DNA of 64,000 nucleotides from Paracoccaceae bacterium (GCA_022823605.1 JAJEHS010000003.1:1-64000); one strand, 5' to 3'; positions 1 through 9,336 are shown, counted from the stretch's first letter. Notes: a model not told the origin generated them from the letters alone. Translations and numbers: made by a program.

Positions 1-1138
1 GACACTTGAGTCCCAGAGGCACCTCTATAATGATGCTCTTGAACATCGTATCCTGGCCTGGGAAAGAAAACAGAAGACAATCACCTTTTTCGACCAATGC
101 AAGGAGCTTACCGAGTGTCGAAAGGACATCCCCGGCATGAAGGAAACTTCCGTAGTCATTCAACGGGGAACCCTGAAAAGGGTTGATGACGCCTACAAGG
201 GTTTTTTCAGTCGTGTCGGGACAGGGAAGAAACCCGGTCGCTTTCGCTTCAAGGGCAAGTACTACTGGCACAGTTTCGATATTGTTTCCGGCGTGAAGGT
301 ATCACGGGGAAGGATTCACATTCCCGGCTTCGGCAGGATGGTGGTTCACAGAAAAGGCGGCAATCCCCACCCTGATGGCTTACCCGTATCAGCAACACTG
401 AAAAGGGTTGGAGCCAAATGGTATGCAATAATCTGCTTCAAGATTGAATCACCTGAAAAAACCGATAATGGAATCTCATTGGGACTGGACATGAATGTTG
501 CCCAGGTTACCGACAGTGATGGAGTTCGTCATGATTTGTCATCCTGCAGGAAACTTGAGGAGAGGGCAAACTTTCTTCAACGAAGGTTGTCGAGAGGGAA
601 AAAGGGTTCCAACAGACGATTGAAGGCAAAAAACCATCTGGCAAGGGTCAGGAGAAAAATGGCCAATCGCAGAAGGAATCGTCTTCATCACATCAGCAAA
701 CGAATTTCCATGAAGACAGATACGGTATATGTTGAAAACCTTCAAATCAAAAACATGACGAAATCAGCGAAGGGAACAATCGAGAACCCCGGTTCAAATG
801 TAGGACGTAAAGCGGGATTGAACAGGGGGATTTTGAAGACAGGATGGCATCAACTTCATCAAATGCTTTCCTACAAGGTGAAAAGCGTGGTTGCCGTGGC
901 ACCACACCATACTTCACAAACCTGCCATGTGTGCGGTGTCAGGGATTCCGGCAGCCGCAGATCACAGGCTTTGTTCAAATGCGTGTCTTGTGGATATGCA
1001 GGAAATGCCGATGTCAATGCGGCATTGAATATCATGGCCTTCGGGATTGGGGCTTCTGTACGGGGAGGAACCGGTGTTGACCATCCTGTGAACCGTAAAA
1101 TCAATACATCGGGTAATGAATGTTACTCATGTATATAA
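1..1138 (+). CDS. tnpB: IS200/IS605-family TnpB (RNA-guided nuclease), 5'-truncated by the window edge
   Basis: The reading frame is open from base 2, and the residues before the first in-frame ATG at 137 (LYNDALEHR...) look like the usual TnpB N-terminal helix, so the gene starts before the window. All three RuvC-like acidic positions are visible: D in GLDMNVA, E in VYVENLQIKNM, and D in NADVNAALNI. A CxxC...CxxC zinc ribbon (TCHVCG, FKCVSCGYAG) lies between the last two. TnpB proteins are RNA-guided DNA nucleases that promote retention of IS200/IS605 elements. The catalytic set is intact, so this copy may be active. No TnpA is visible in the window. The element ends within the 94 bases before the sugar kinase, or inside that gap. 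Confidence 0.93.
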   Translation, partial: TLESQRHLYNDALEHRILAWERKQKTITFFDQCKELTECRKDIPGMKETSVVIQRGTLKRVDDAYKGFFSRVGTGKKPGRFRFKGKYYWHSFDIVSGVKVSRGRIHIPGFGRMVVHRKGGNPHPDGLPVSATLKRVGAKWYAIICFKIESPEKTDNGISLGLDMNVAQVTDSDGVRHDLSSCRKLEERANFLQRRLSRGKKGSNRRLKAKNHLARVRRKMANRRRNRLHHISKRISMKTDTVYVENLQIKNMTKSAKGTIENPGSNVGRKAGLNRGILKTGWHQLHQMLSYKVKSVVAVAPHHTSQTCHVCGVRDSGSRRSQALFKCVSCGYAGNADVNAALNIMAFGIGASVRGGTGVDHPVNRKINTSGNECYSCI

Positions 1139-1158
1139 GTCCCCTAAATTAGATATTT

Positions 1159-1195
1159 GGAATCAACTCCAGATTCCTTACAATCGCCCATAAGG
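1159..1195 (+). repeat. Right-end hairpins, candidate TnpB omega-RNA 3' region
   Basis: Just after the tnpB stop, GGAATC (1159-1164) pairs with GATTCC (1172-1177). Overlapping it, CCTTA (1176-1180) pairs with TAAGG (1191-1195). IS200/IS605 elements carry subterminal hairpins at the right end, and the guide-RNA scaffold of TnpB normally spans the tnpB 3' end and this region. The assignment is by position and shape only; the exact element end is not resolved. Confidence 0.35.
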
Positions 1196-1231
1196 CAAAT
1201 CTCGATGGGTTAGTTATTTTCTGTTAAGTTT

Positions 1232-2737
1232 ATGGATTACACACTAGGAATTGATATAGGAACGTACGAAACCAAAGGCGTCATCGCCGATTCTAATGGC
1301 AGGGTTGTTGCATCTTCATCAAGACCCCACAAACTCATTACTCCAAAACCGGGCTGGGCTGAGCACAGGCCGCAAGCAGATTGGTGGGGGGACTTTGTCT
1401 TTGTTGCAAACACTCTAATCAGGGAATCCAAGATATCTCCAAATGACATAAAAGCTGTGGCGACTTCAGCCATAGGACCTTGTATGCTCCCCGTAGATAA
1501 AGAATGCCATCCCCTGATCAATGGAATTCTGTATGGAGTTGACACTCGGGCTTCCTTACAGATTGAAGAACTGAACCAAAAAATTGGCAAAGATAATATT
1601 TTTGAACTTTGTGGCAATGCACTTACATCACAGTCTGTGGGACCAAAGATCCTATGGTTCAAGCAAACATATCCAGATCTTTGGAGTCTTACTTCCCAAA
1701 TACTTACATCTACCAGTTACATTGTCTACAAGCTAACTGGAGAATATGTCATAGATCACTTTACAGCTGTAAACTTTGCACCCTGGTACGACATAAATCT
1801 TTTGAATTGGACAGATAAGCTCTCCCCGGAACTTCCGATGGAGTTACTTCCCAAATTGGCTTGGTCGACTGATTTTGTTGGTACGATTACTTCAAAAGCT
1901 GCCGAGGAAACCGGATTAAGTGTTGGTACACCTGTTACCTGTGGAACGATAGATGCTGCTGCTGAAGCAGTAAGTATTGGAGTTAGGGATAATGGAGACA
2001 TGATGATGATGTATGGCTCAACAATTTTTATAATTGAGCTTGATCAGCATCAAAAATCTGACCCCAGGCTATGGTATGCACCTTGGTTATTCGCTAATCA
2101 GTTTGCGATAATGGCTGGTGTTTCAACGGCTGGGACACTCACACATTGGTTCAAGGATAATTTTGCCAAGGAATTATCTTCCGATAACATTTTCCAACAA
2201 TTGATGGCTGAAGCTTCCCTCTCTCCAGATGGAGCAAATGGTTTGGTTTTTATTCCCTATTTCTCTGGAGGCCTCACTCCAATTCACAATCCGGATGCAC
2301 GAGGGATTTATTTTGGCCTCAATTTAACTCACACACGGGGTGATCTGTTCAGAGCTTTGCTGGAAGGAATTTCTGCTGGTACACGGCGCATTTTGGATAC
2401 TTACAGAGAAGTTGACGCTTTCCCAAAAAAGGTTTTTGCTGTTGGAGGAGGAACAAAAAACAAAATTTGGCTTCAGTCTAATTCTGATATGAGTAACATT
2501 GAACAACACATTTGCAAGCATTCCCTTGGAGCTTCTTACGGGGATGCCTTCCTTGCTGCCCTTGCCCTTGGCAACGTCAAAAAAGAGGATATCTTTGATT
2601 GGAATCCCTTCGACAAAACAATTTACCCAAATCCGAAGAAAGTTTATGATGAAGCGTATCCGCATTTTATAAAGCTCTACGAAGAGACCAAGGATATAGC
2701 ATCAGAAATCAGTGCAATTCAGCGGAAGTCCATCTAG
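1232..2737 (+). CDS. FGGY-family carbohydrate kinase (xylulokinase-like)
   Basis: This 501-residue protein would phosphorylate a sugar or polyol with ATP in the cytoplasm. The N-terminus LGIDIGTYETKGVI is the FGGY phosphate-binding loop. GTIDAAAEA near residue 235 holds the likely catalytic Asp. VGGGTKNKIW near residue 400 matches the C-terminal ATP-binding segment. Length is normal for the family. The substrate cannot be read from sequence, and no sugar transporter, isomerase or regulator lies beside it. The ATG at 1232 has no clear Shine-Dalgarno. The gene sits 94 bases behind tnpB, so insertion of that element may have replaced its original promoter region. Confidence 0.85.
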   Translation: MDYTLGIDIGTYETKGVIADSNGRVVASSSRPHKLITPKPGWAEHRPQADWWGDFVFVANTLIRESKISPNDIKAVATSAIGPCMLPVDKECHPLINGILYGVDTRASLQIEELNQKIGKDNIFELCGNALTSQSVGPKILWFKQTYPDLWSLTSQILTSTSYIVYKLTGEYVIDHFTAVNFAPWYDINLLNWTDKLSPELPMELLPKLAWSTDFVGTITSKAAEETGLSVGTPVTCGTIDAAAEAVSIGVRDNGDMMMMYGSTIFIIELDQHQKSDPRLWYAPWLFANQFAIMAGVSTAGTLTHWFKDNFAKELSSDNIFQQLMAEASLSPDGANGLVFIPYFSGGLTPIHNPDARGIYFGLNLTHTRGDLFRALLEGISAGTRRILDTYREVDAFPKKVFAVGGGTKNKIWLQSNSDMSNIEQHICKHSLGASYGDAFLAALALGNVKKEDIFDWNPFDKTIYPNPKKVYDEAYPHFIKLYEETKDIASEISAIQRKSI

Positions 2738-3039
2738 TTCTACTTTAGAACCCAACTTCGATTACCAGTCTATTCATGAACGGTGTAGGGTGAAACAACC
2801 AACGAACAATTCGTGATGTCTTCTCCCAATGTCATCTTGGGACACAAGTCTCACTAGGGTTGGTGTCTGAAGAACAATTGACCTCAGAATATATGCTACT
2901 CAAAAGGAACAGGATCTAAGTTTTCCCGCCCACTACAAGCGGTCGAATTCCTTAACCACTGTTGCAAAGTCGGGAGTCCAACCCGAAAGGACTCATTCAA
3001 GTCCTTTCGGGTTAATTTTTTGTCAACCCGATTGTCTTG
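2738..3039. other. Intergenic gap between FGGY kinase and BCCT gene
   Basis: 302 bases between convergent genes. No ORF with coding character and no tRNA was recognised. A GGTCGAATTCC string at about 2941 resembles a T-arm, but no cloverleaf surrounds it. The only clear structure is the strong hairpin at 2980-3013. Confidence 0.6.
2980..3021 (+). terminator. Strong rho-independent terminator, plus-strand orientation
   Basis: A perfect 14-bp stem (2980-2993 with 3000-3013, six-base loop) is followed by AATTTTTTG on the plus strand. On the minus strand no U-tract follows, although the stem lies 27 bases past the BCCT stop and could still stabilise that mRNA end. On the plus strand it would end the FGGY kinase transcript or an unannotated short RNA from the 240-base gap before it. 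Confidence 0.8.
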
Positions 3040-4674
3040 CTAAGACGTTTCAGGTTCCGCCATTGGCGTGCTGCTGACGGCACTTGGATCCTCGGAAAGC
3101 GATTTCACAAGCCCCCAAGCCATGAAGATCATGATAACCGAAATTGGCAATGCCGCTGCGATGGATGCAGTCTGTAGCGCACCCAATCCACCTGCCATCA
3201 AGAGGACTGCTGCCACAAAGCCTTCACCAAGACCCCAGACGATCCTGAACCTTTGTGGCGGATTGTCATCCCCCATGGACAGCATGGTGGTAATAACCAG
3301 GGTACCGGAATCCGATGAGGTTATGAACCAGGTTGCCAACAACAGGGTTGCCAGAGCTGACATGGCCCAATTCAAGGCTGAGATTGTTGTCAAATTTCCA
3401 ATCGCACCATAAAGCGCTCCCGGTAAATTCCAGCTCATGACGATATCGATGATACCAGCGGTACCAACTCCACCTTCGGCATACAATTCCATGTAAATGG
3501 CATTGCCTCCAAACATGCAAAGCCAGAAGAAGGCAATTGTCGTCGGTACAAACAAGACGCCAACCATGAATTCCCTGATCGTTCTACCACGGCTTATTCT
3601 GGCTATGAACATGCCCACAAAAGGGGCCCATGAAATCCACCACCCCCAATAGAAGATGGTCCAGCCACCCTGCCAGTCAATGTTCTCCTCAGTTCCCGCT
3701 GTCCAGAAACCCATTGGTAGCACGTTCCAGAGATAATCACCAAGGGAAGTTACAAAGAAACCCATCAACCATTGTGTTGGACCCCAGAACAGGAAGAAGG
3801 CCAACAGTACCACCGAAAGCCAGATGTTCCATTCCGAAATTATCCGAATTCCATTTCCAACACCTGAAACGGCAGAAAAGGTGGCAACGATTGAAATAAC
3901 GACAATGAGTATGATTTGTGTTCCCAAACCGGGATCTACTCCAAATAGAACATTAAGTCCGGTTGCCATCTGGTTGACACCAAGCCCCAATGAGGTTGCT
4001 ACCCCGAATACGGTTCCAAATACGGCCAAAAGGTCTACGGCATGACCTATTGGACCATAAATCTTGTCTCCTATGATTGGATAAAGTGCCGAGCGAAGTG
4101 TCAAGGGCAGTTTTTTCCTAAACCCGAAATAAGCCAGACAAAGCCCGATTAATACGTAAATTGCCCATCCGTGGAAACCCCAGTGGAAATAGGTGGTACG
4201 CATGGCGAAGACAGCTCTTTGCTGATCCAGTTCGGTGACACCTGCAGCATCCGCATGAGGATTATTCGGATAACCAAATCCGCCTGAATTATCGAAGTAG
4301 AAAACGGGTTCAGCTACTCCAAAAAACAGGATACCTATGCCAACTCCAGCAGAAAATAGCATGGCGAACCATGAAAAGTTGCTGAATTCAGGCTTGGAAT
4401 TGTCGTCTCCCAGACGTATTGATCCATATTTGGAACACATCAGGTAGATGCAGACCAGAAATATCACGATAGCTACAAGGATGTAATACCAACTCAGGGT
4501 TGCTTCAATCCACCCCCTTATTGCCGAATATATGCTGTTGGCAAATTCGACATTGAGAATTGTAAATACCACAAAGCAGACGACCATGGCTTTGGCAGCG
4601 ATCCCCATCCCGGTATGCAGCCCTTTCATAATTCCTTCGGTGGCAACTAAGTTTTTATTTGGTGATTCATTCAT
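3040..4674 (-). CDS. BCCT-family betaine/carnitine/choline-type transporter
   Basis: This 544-residue inner-membrane protein imports a quaternary-ammonium or similar osmolyte, coupled to sodium or protons. About 12 hydrophobic segments are evident. The glycine-rich MLFSAGVGIGILFFGVAEP stretch (residues 105-123) and the tryptophan-rich substrate box around 338-356 (WTIFYWGWWISWAPF) are diagnostic of BCCT carriers. The ATG at 4674 has GGGAGAG six bases upstream. There is no long cytoplasmic C-terminal tail of the kind used for osmosensing in BetP/BetT; the protein ends shortly after the last helix. A betaine or other methylamine substrate would fit the trimethylamine oxidation gene nearby, but this is inference. 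Confidence 0.92.
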   Translation of the reverse strand: MNESPNKNLVATEGIMKGLHTGMGIAAKAMVVCFVVFTILNVEFANSIYSAIRGWIEATLSWYYILVAIVIFLVCIYLMCSKYGSIRLGDDNSKPEFSNFSWFAMLFSAGVGIGILFFGVAEPVFYFDNSGGFGYPNNPHADAAGVTELDQQRAVFAMRTTYFHWGFHGWAIYVLIGLCLAYFGFRKKLPLTLRSALYPIIGDKIYGPIGHAVDLLAVFGTVFGVATSLGLGVNQMATGLNVLFGVDPGLGTQIILIVVISIVATFSAVSGVGNGIRIISEWNIWLSVVLLAFFLFWGPTQWLMGFFVTSLGDYLWNVLPMGFWTAGTEENIDWQGGWTIFYWGWWISWAPFVGMFIARISRGRTIREFMVGVLFVPTTIAFFWLCMFGGNAIYMELYAEGGVGTAGIIDIVMSWNLPGALYGAIGNLTTISALNWAMSALATLLLATWFITSSDSGTLVITTMLSMGDDNPPQRFRIVWGLGEGFVAAVLLMAGGLGALQTASIAAALPISVIMIFMAWGLVKSLSEDPSAVSSTPMAEPETS

Positions 4675-4854
4675 ATGTTCTCTCCCAAAAAGCCAGGAAG
4701 AGAATCCGGATTAAGGAAAGCACTTCCAACAGCTAGCCTTGGTCCAAACGGTGGAATTTTCTTGCCGAACCTGAAATCGCACCACGCCAGTATTTCTGGT
4801 TTCAAAGCCAATTCCAAAACTTGGGTGCTTTATTGCAAGTGAAATAATTACAGC

Positions 4855-4890
4855 AAAAAAGCCATATTGTCCATTGTTTTGAAAATGGAC
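4855..4890 (-). terminator. Probable terminator of rbfA-truB
   Basis: On the minus strand GTCCAT (4885-4890) pairs with ATGGAC (4869-4874), followed eight bases later by a run of T (4855-4860). It lies just past the truB stop. The gap between stem and T-run makes it a moderate candidate. Confidence 0.45.
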
Positions 4891-4904
4891 TTTGTATCTT
4901 CTGA

Positions 4905-5816
4905 TCAGTCCTGAAGAATAATTCTTTTGGGGTTAAAGACATGATCAACAATATGGCCCCAGGCAATAGCACAGTTGTTCCAGGAAACCCAAACCTCAGA
5001 GTTATCTTTAATCAGTGAGTCAGGAAATGAGGCCGGCATTCCATTTCTGATGCCATTCGCTTGTGAAAGGCTGCAAGTTATTTCCGGCAGGGTATGGAAA
5101 CCTAATTCCAAGGGAAGTAGCCAATCAAGCAGTTGGGTATCGGGAGTTGTTTCGGTCAGTTTGGCAAAGGGTAGGGAGTCCGAAATGTCAAATGGCCCAG
5201 ACCAAAGTCTGGTCAGGTTATCCACATGAGCAAGACACCCCAAGTTTGCACCTAGATCACGGGCAATTGCACGGACATAACCACCCTTGCCGCAATCCAT
5301 TTCAAGTTCAATCTGGTTCTCAGAAACCCAGCCCTTGAATTCAAGCCTTCGGACCGTAAGTGGTCGTGGTTTGATCTCTACCTCCTTACCCTTGACTGCC
5401 AATTGGTAAGCTCGCTGGCCATCTATCTTTACCGAGGAATATCGGGGAGGAGTTTGCAGGATAACACCTTTAAATTCTTCCAATCCCTCAAGAATTTGCT
5501 GTTCGGATGGGATTATGCCTGTTTGATCAATGATTGTTCCAGTAGCATCATCGGTATCCGTAGAGGCTCCAAGGTTAACCACAAATCGATACCCCTTGAA
5601 TGAATCTGTAATAAAAGGAATGGTTTTGGTAGCTTCACCAAAGGCAATTGCAAGTAAACCACTTGCCGGTTTGTCCAGAGTACCTGCATGACCTGCCTTT
5701 TTGGATTTAAAGACCCGCTTGGCAAGATTGACCACGCTGGTTGAAGAGATTCCGGGAGGTTTGTTTACTGCAAGCCATCCGGAAATCTTTTTGTTGGAAT
5801 GTTGACTCGCTGGCAT
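4905..5816 (-). CDS. truB: tRNA pseudouridine(55) synthase TruB
   Basis: Converts U55 of the tRNA T-arm to pseudouridine. ISGWLAVNKPPG opens the fold, and GHAGTLDKPASGLL contains the catalytic Asp. KGGYVRAIARDLG is the conserved C-terminal core motif. I chose ATG 5816 (MPASQHS), which puts ISGW about ten residues in, as in related proteins, and leaves 20 bases after rbfA. An alternative TTG start at 5840 would overlap the rbfA stop and add eight residues. Cotranscribed with rbfA; the usual downstream rpsO is absent. Confidence 0.93.
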   Translation of the reverse strand: MPASQHSNKKISGWLAVNKPPGISSTSVVNLAKRVFKSKKAGHAGTLDKPASGLLAIAFGEATKTIPFITDSFKGYRFVVNLGASTDTDDATGTIIDQTGIIPSEQQILEGLEEFKGVILQTPPRYSSVKIDGQRAYQLAVKGKEVEIKPRPLTVRRLEFKGWVSENQIELEMDCGKGGYVRAIARDLGANLGCLAHVDNLTRLWSGPFDISDSLPFAKLTETTPDTQLLDWLLPLELGFHTLPEITCSLSQANGIRNGMPASFPDSLIKDNSEVWVSWNNCAIAWGHIVDHVFNPKRIILQD

Positions 5817-5836
5817 GAAGTCGAAACCTATCGCAA

Positions 5837-6223
5837 TCAAAGATCCCGTTTAACTTCTTCGAGATTAAACAACCTTCTTGTATTGTCCATTTGATCATAA
5901 AGCGGATCGGGTACAAAGTGCAAACTGGGTGAAAACTTCAGGGTTAGTTTTTTATTCAGCTGTTGCCTGATTTCCCGCCTGTTTTCATTAAGGACGGTAA
6001 CCGTTTCCTCCATGAATTGACCTCCAAGGGGCGATACAAAGACAGTTGCTTTTTTCAGATCCGGAGACATCCTGACCTCCCCAACCGTAATGGAAACACC
6101 TGCCATGTTTTCGTCATAGGAATCCCACTGGAAGAGGATTTCTGCCAATCCCCGACGTACCAATTCGCCAACTCGCAATTGACGTTGTGTTAGTCCGCCC
6201 AATCCCTTTGTTGATTTAACCAT
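5837..6223 (-). CDS. rbfA: Ribosome-binding factor A
   Basis: A 128-residue KH-type factor for 16S rRNA 5'-end maturation and 30S assembly. RQLRVGELVRRGLAEIL at the N-terminus and the segment VSITVGEVRMSPDLKKATVFVSPLGG are typical RbfA signatures; a basic RREIRQQLNKKLTLKFSP helix follows. GGGGTGA precedes the ATG at 6223. It is first in a two-gene operon with truB and divergent from dapB across an 84-bp AT-rich promoter region. Pairing of rbfA-truB with dapB is common in alphaproteobacteria. Confidence 0.93.
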   Translation of the reverse strand: MVKSTKGLGGLTQRQLRVGELVRRGLAEILFQWDSYDENMAGVSITVGEVRMSPDLKKATVFVSPLGGQFMEETVTVLNENRREIRQQLNKKLTLKFSPSLHFVPDPLYDQMDNTRRLFNLEEVKRDL

Positions 6224-6313
6224 AGTTCACCCCATTTACCTTTAAACCAAGGAAAACAAAAATGGTATATAGTTTAGAATAGTAAAAATAAAGTATTTGA
6301 GGGAGGATTGAAG

Positions 6314-7123
6314 TTGAGTTCTTTACCCAAAATTGGAATTGTAGGTGCTTCAGGGCGAATGGGACAAATGCTGATCAAGGCAATTGCCGATTCGGAAAAG
6401 ATGGAATTATCCGCAGTTACGGAAATGACTGGTCATCCCTGGGTAGGTAAATTGCTAATTGAAAGTAATCCTGAAAACCCCCATGAGATTATGGTTCTTG
6501 ATGATCCGGAGGAGGCTTTTGGGAAAGTTGATGCCGTTATTGATTTCAGTTCACCGAGTTCGAGCACAAATATTGCAGATTTGGCATCCAGATTGAATTT
6601 TGTTCATGTTATTGGTACGACAGGAATTGATCGAAATCAGGAAAAAAGCATCGCGAGATCATCAAAATCGGCAGTGATCATCAAGGCCGGCAATATGTCC
6701 ATGGGTGTCAATCTTCTGGTTAAAATAACCGAAATGGTGGCTGCATCGCTTGATGCAGATTTTGATATTGAAATTGTCGAAGCCCATCATCACCACAAGG
6801 TGGATGCACCATCAGGAACTGCCCTGATGCTTGGGGAAGCTGCAGCCAGTGGAAGAAGGGTGGACCTGTCGGACCACATGGATAAACCCAGATACGGTGC
6901 TGTTGGGGCCAGAAAAAGAGGTAACATCGGTTTTTCTGCAATCAGGGGTGGCAGTATCGTGGGCGAACATGATGTCATTTTTGCAGGCAACGGTGAAAGA
7001 ATAGTACTTTCCCATATTGCTACCGATCGGTCGATCTACTCATCTGGTGCCCTGAAAGCGGCGCTTTGGGGCTTGGATCAATCTCCGGGTTTGTATGACA
7101 TATTTGATGTTCTTGGAATGTAA
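6314..7123 (+). CDS. dapB: 4-hydroxy-tetrahydrodipicolinate reductase
   Basis: Lysine/diaminopimelate pathway: NAD(P)H-dependent reduction to tetrahydrodipicolinate. The nucleotide loop GIVGASGRMGQ is at the N-terminus. EIVEAHHHHKVDAPSGTAL holds the catalytic His pair and the substrate Lys. About 269 residues, normal size. The start is probably TTG 6314: GGGAGG at 6301-6306 lies seven bases upstream of it, whereas the TTG at 6308 is too close to that ribosome-binding site. Confidence 0.94.
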   Translation: MSSLPKIGIVGASGRMGQMLIKAIADSEKMELSAVTEMTGHPWVGKLLIESNPENPHEIMVLDDPEEAFGKVDAVIDFSSPSSSTNIADLASRLNFVHVIGTTGIDRNQEKSIARSSKSAVIIKAGNMSMGVNLLVKITEMVAASLDADFDIEIVEAHHHHKVDAPSGTALMLGEAAASGRRVDLSDHMDKPRYGAVGARKRGNIGFSAIRGGSIVGEHDVIFAGNGERIVLSHIATDRSIYSSGALKAALWGLDQSPGLYDIFDVLGM

Positions 7124-7159
7124 GAAGATTATTTCATTACATTATCATCAGGTGATACC

Positions 7160-7870
7160 ATGCAGTGGCTCAAATCATTAGTATTTATTTTCCAGATGTA
7201 CTTGGTAATGGCAGTAATGTCGCTGTTGTACATTCCAATGTCCCTGATCAGCCAGGAGTGGACTTTCAGGGGTATTAGAAACTATTGCCTTTGGGTAAGG
7301 TTTTCTGCCCATCACCTTGTTGGTCTGAAAACGGAAATCAGGGGTATTCCACCTCAAGACGAAGTACTGGTTTGTTCCAAGCACCAATCCTTTTTTGATA
7401 TCCTGATTTTATGCAGCATCTTGCCTAGGCCCCGTTTTGTCATGAAGAAACAGCTCAGAAACGCACCTATCGTGGGTTATTTTGCCAGAAAAATTGGCTG
7501 TGTTGTTGTTGATAGGGGAAAAAAGAAACTGGCCATCAACCAGTTGAAACAGGGGGTAAACACTTCCCGTTCTGAGGACAGTCAATTGGTCATATTCCCA
7601 CAAGGGACCAGAGTGGCACCCAACAAGAAAATGCCTTACAAGATAGGAGCCTATGTCATATACGAAATGCTTAATAAACCCTGTATTCCAGTTGCAACCA
7701 ATGTTGGATGCTTCTGGCCCAGAAGGGCAATATTACGAAAGCCCGGTGTTGCAGTCCTGGAATTTCTTCCACCAATTGAACTGGGTTTACCCCAGGGAGA
7801 TTTTATGCAGACAATCGAAACAGTGATTGAAGAAAACACCAATTACCTGATTGGGGAAACCTTGTCCTGA
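7160..7870 (+). CDS. plsC: 1-acyl-sn-glycerol-3-phosphate acyltransferase (PlsC family)
   Basis: Membrane acyltransferase of phospholipid synthesis that makes phosphatidic acid from lysophosphatidic acid. The catalytic HxxxxD box is KHQSFFD, and the second substrate box is FPQGTRV. An N-terminal hydrophobic helix (about residues 5-28) anchors it. The Glu of the usual FPEGTR motif is Gln here, seen also in some alphaproteobacterial paralogues. 236 residues. It lies 36 bases after dapB on the same strand and is probably cotranscribed. A role in another lysolipid acylation cannot be excluded. Confidence 0.87.
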   Translation: MQWLKSLVFIFQMYLVMAVMSLLYIPMSLISQEWTFRGIRNYCLWVRFSAHHLVGLKTEIRGIPPQDEVLVCSKHQSFFDILILCSILPRPRFVMKKQLRNAPIVGYFARKIGCVVVDRGKKKLAINQLKQGVNTSRSEDSQLVIFPQGTRVAPNKKMPYKIGAYVIYEMLNKPCIPVATNVGCFWPRRAILRKPGVAVLEFLPPIELGLPQGDFMQTIETVIEENTNYLIGETLS

Positions 7871-7944
7871 CTGATTCTATTCTGAACTGGTTTTTAACTC
7901 CCCAAAATAATGTCCTTTGCTCGAAATAATACTTGGGTAATGTT

Positions 7945-9285
7945 TTATATTTGAAGATAACTTTCAAGGGAATCGTCCATCGCTTCAACCCATTTGGTAT
8001 GGTGAGGAGGTGCCTGCACTCCGGTCATTGGAGATACATAACCATTATCCCTGAAGGCCATAATATCCTGTTTCTTGTGTTTTTTCCACTTGATGAATGC
8101 CTGATCGGATGCATCCACATCAAAACTTGGATAATCGGTTTCTGCGATCAGTTCCCGGACATAATTCCCTTGGTACACAATTGGACCGTAAGGATCATCT
8201 ATGGCATCCTCTTCAGCAACCCTTGCATCGACATCGGCCAGCATTTGATCCCTGTCGGGGACTTCAATGCGACCCAAAATAATATCCCTGACATACCAAG
8301 CCTGGGCATCAAACATGTTGAAGGTATACCATTGATCCTGCATGCCAAGATAGAACAATTTCGGATTATGTGCCCAGACTACCCCCTTGTAAAGGTCGGC
8401 AGTAGCCAGACGGTTTGCCGTTTTCAGTCTTAAACTCTCTTCCAGAAAGGGGAAGTGATGAAGATAACCGGTACATAATATGATCGAATCGACTTTCTTG
8501 CTTGAACCATCCTTGAACGTTGCAATCTTTTTTTCCACCTTGGACAACAAGGGAACTTCTTCCCAATTATCGGGCCAGTCAAAACCTATGGGTGCCGTTC
8601 GATGGCTGACTGTCACTGACTTGCAACCATACTTCCAGCATTGTGAGCCAATATCCTCTGCAGAATAGCTGGTTCCAATGATCAGAATATCCTGATCAAT
8701 GAATTCTCGTGCATCACGGAAATCATGAGCATGTAAAATACGACCGTTGAAAGTTTCAAAACCTTCGAACTCCGGTACGTTGGGTGTCGAGAAGTGTCCA
8801 TTGGCTACTACTACATGGTCGAAAGTCTCATCCGTTTCAGTACCTTTAACAAGATCTTCCGCAACGACTCTGAAATTTCCCCCTTCTTCCGAGTATTCAA
8901 CTCTCCTGACCGAAGTACGAAAACGTATCAAATCCCTGACACCAGCCTTTTCAACCCGACCCTTGATGTAATCAAACAGAACGGCCCTGGGTGGATAGGA
9001 CGCTATATTTTTTCCAAAGTGTTCCTCAAAGGTATAATCGGCAAACTCCAACCCTTCCTTCGGTCCATTTGACCATAGATAGCGATACATGGAATTATGA
9101 ACCTGTTCACCATATTCATCGGTTCCCGTACGCCATGAATAGTTCCAAAGCCCACCCCAATCACCTTGTTTTTCAAAACAAACAATTTCAGGGATTTCAG
9201 CTCCCTTGTTTTTGGCCGATTGGAAGGCTCTAAGCTGAGCCAATCCAGAAGGCCCAGCGCCAATAATTGCTATTCGCTTCCCCAT
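7945..9285 (-). CDS. tmm: Trimethylamine monooxygenase (bacterial FMO, Tmm)
   Basis: Flavin-containing monooxygenase expected to oxidise trimethylamine to trimethylamine N-oxide with NADPH and O2. FAD motif GAGPSG at residues 9-14; NADPH motif [10 protein letters not shown] at 204-213; FMO fingerprint FxGxxxHxxxF at 179-189 ([11 protein letters not shown]). 446 residues, matching bacterial Tmm. [17 protein letters not shown] and [12 protein letters not shown] are, from memory, near-identical to Tmm of marine Roseobacter/SAR11/SAR116. No tdm or tmoXWV genes are adjacent. It is divergent from an ABC importer operon across a 120-bp AT-rich gap. Confidence 0.88.
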   Translation of the reverse strand: MGKRIAIIGAGPSGLAQLRAFQSAKNKGAEIPEIVCFEKQGDWGGLWNYSWRTGTDEYGEQVHNSMYRYLWSNGPKEGLEFADYTFEEHFGKNIASYPPRAVLFDYIKGRVEKAGVRDLIRFRTSVRRVEYSEEGGNFRVVAEDLVKGTETDETFDHVVVANGHFSTPNVPEFEGFETFNGRILHAHDFRDAREFIDQDILIIGTSYSAEDIGSQCWKYGCKSVTVSHRTAPIGFDWPDNWEEVPLLSKVEKKIATFKDGSSKKVDSIILCTGYLHHFPFLEESLRLKTANRLATADLYKGVVWAHNPKLFYLGMQDQWYTFNMFDAQAWYVRDIILGRIEVPDRDQMLADVDARVAEEDAIDDPYGPIVYQGNYVRELIAETDYPSFDVDASDQAFIKWKKHKKQDIMAFRDNGYVSPMTGVQAPPHHTKWVEAMDDSLESYLQI

Positions 9286-9319
9286 TTTTCTTTCCTAAAA
9301 CAAACAAAATATTCATGAA

Positions 9320-9336
9320 ACTAATTATTTATTAGT
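9320..9336. promoter_or_regulatory. Inverted repeat in the tmm / ABC importer divergent promoter
   Basis: ACTAAT-TATTT-ATTAGT forms a 6+5+6 inverted repeat in the 120-bp AT-rich region between tmm (minus) and the importer operon (plus), with a TTCATGAA palindrome at 9312-9319 beside it. Position and symmetry suggest a shared operator. The regulator is unknown and none is encoded next to it. Confidence 0.35.

Noticed and set aside
2935-2980. tRNA-like T-arm string GGTCGAATTCC in the kinase-BCCT gap
   Set aside because: No acceptor, D or anticodon stem could be built on either strand, and the string is partly an EcoRI-like palindrome.
5817-5840. TTG start of truB overlapping the rbfA stop
   Set aside because: The resulting extension lacks family resemblance; ATG 5816 gives the expected spacing to ISGW.
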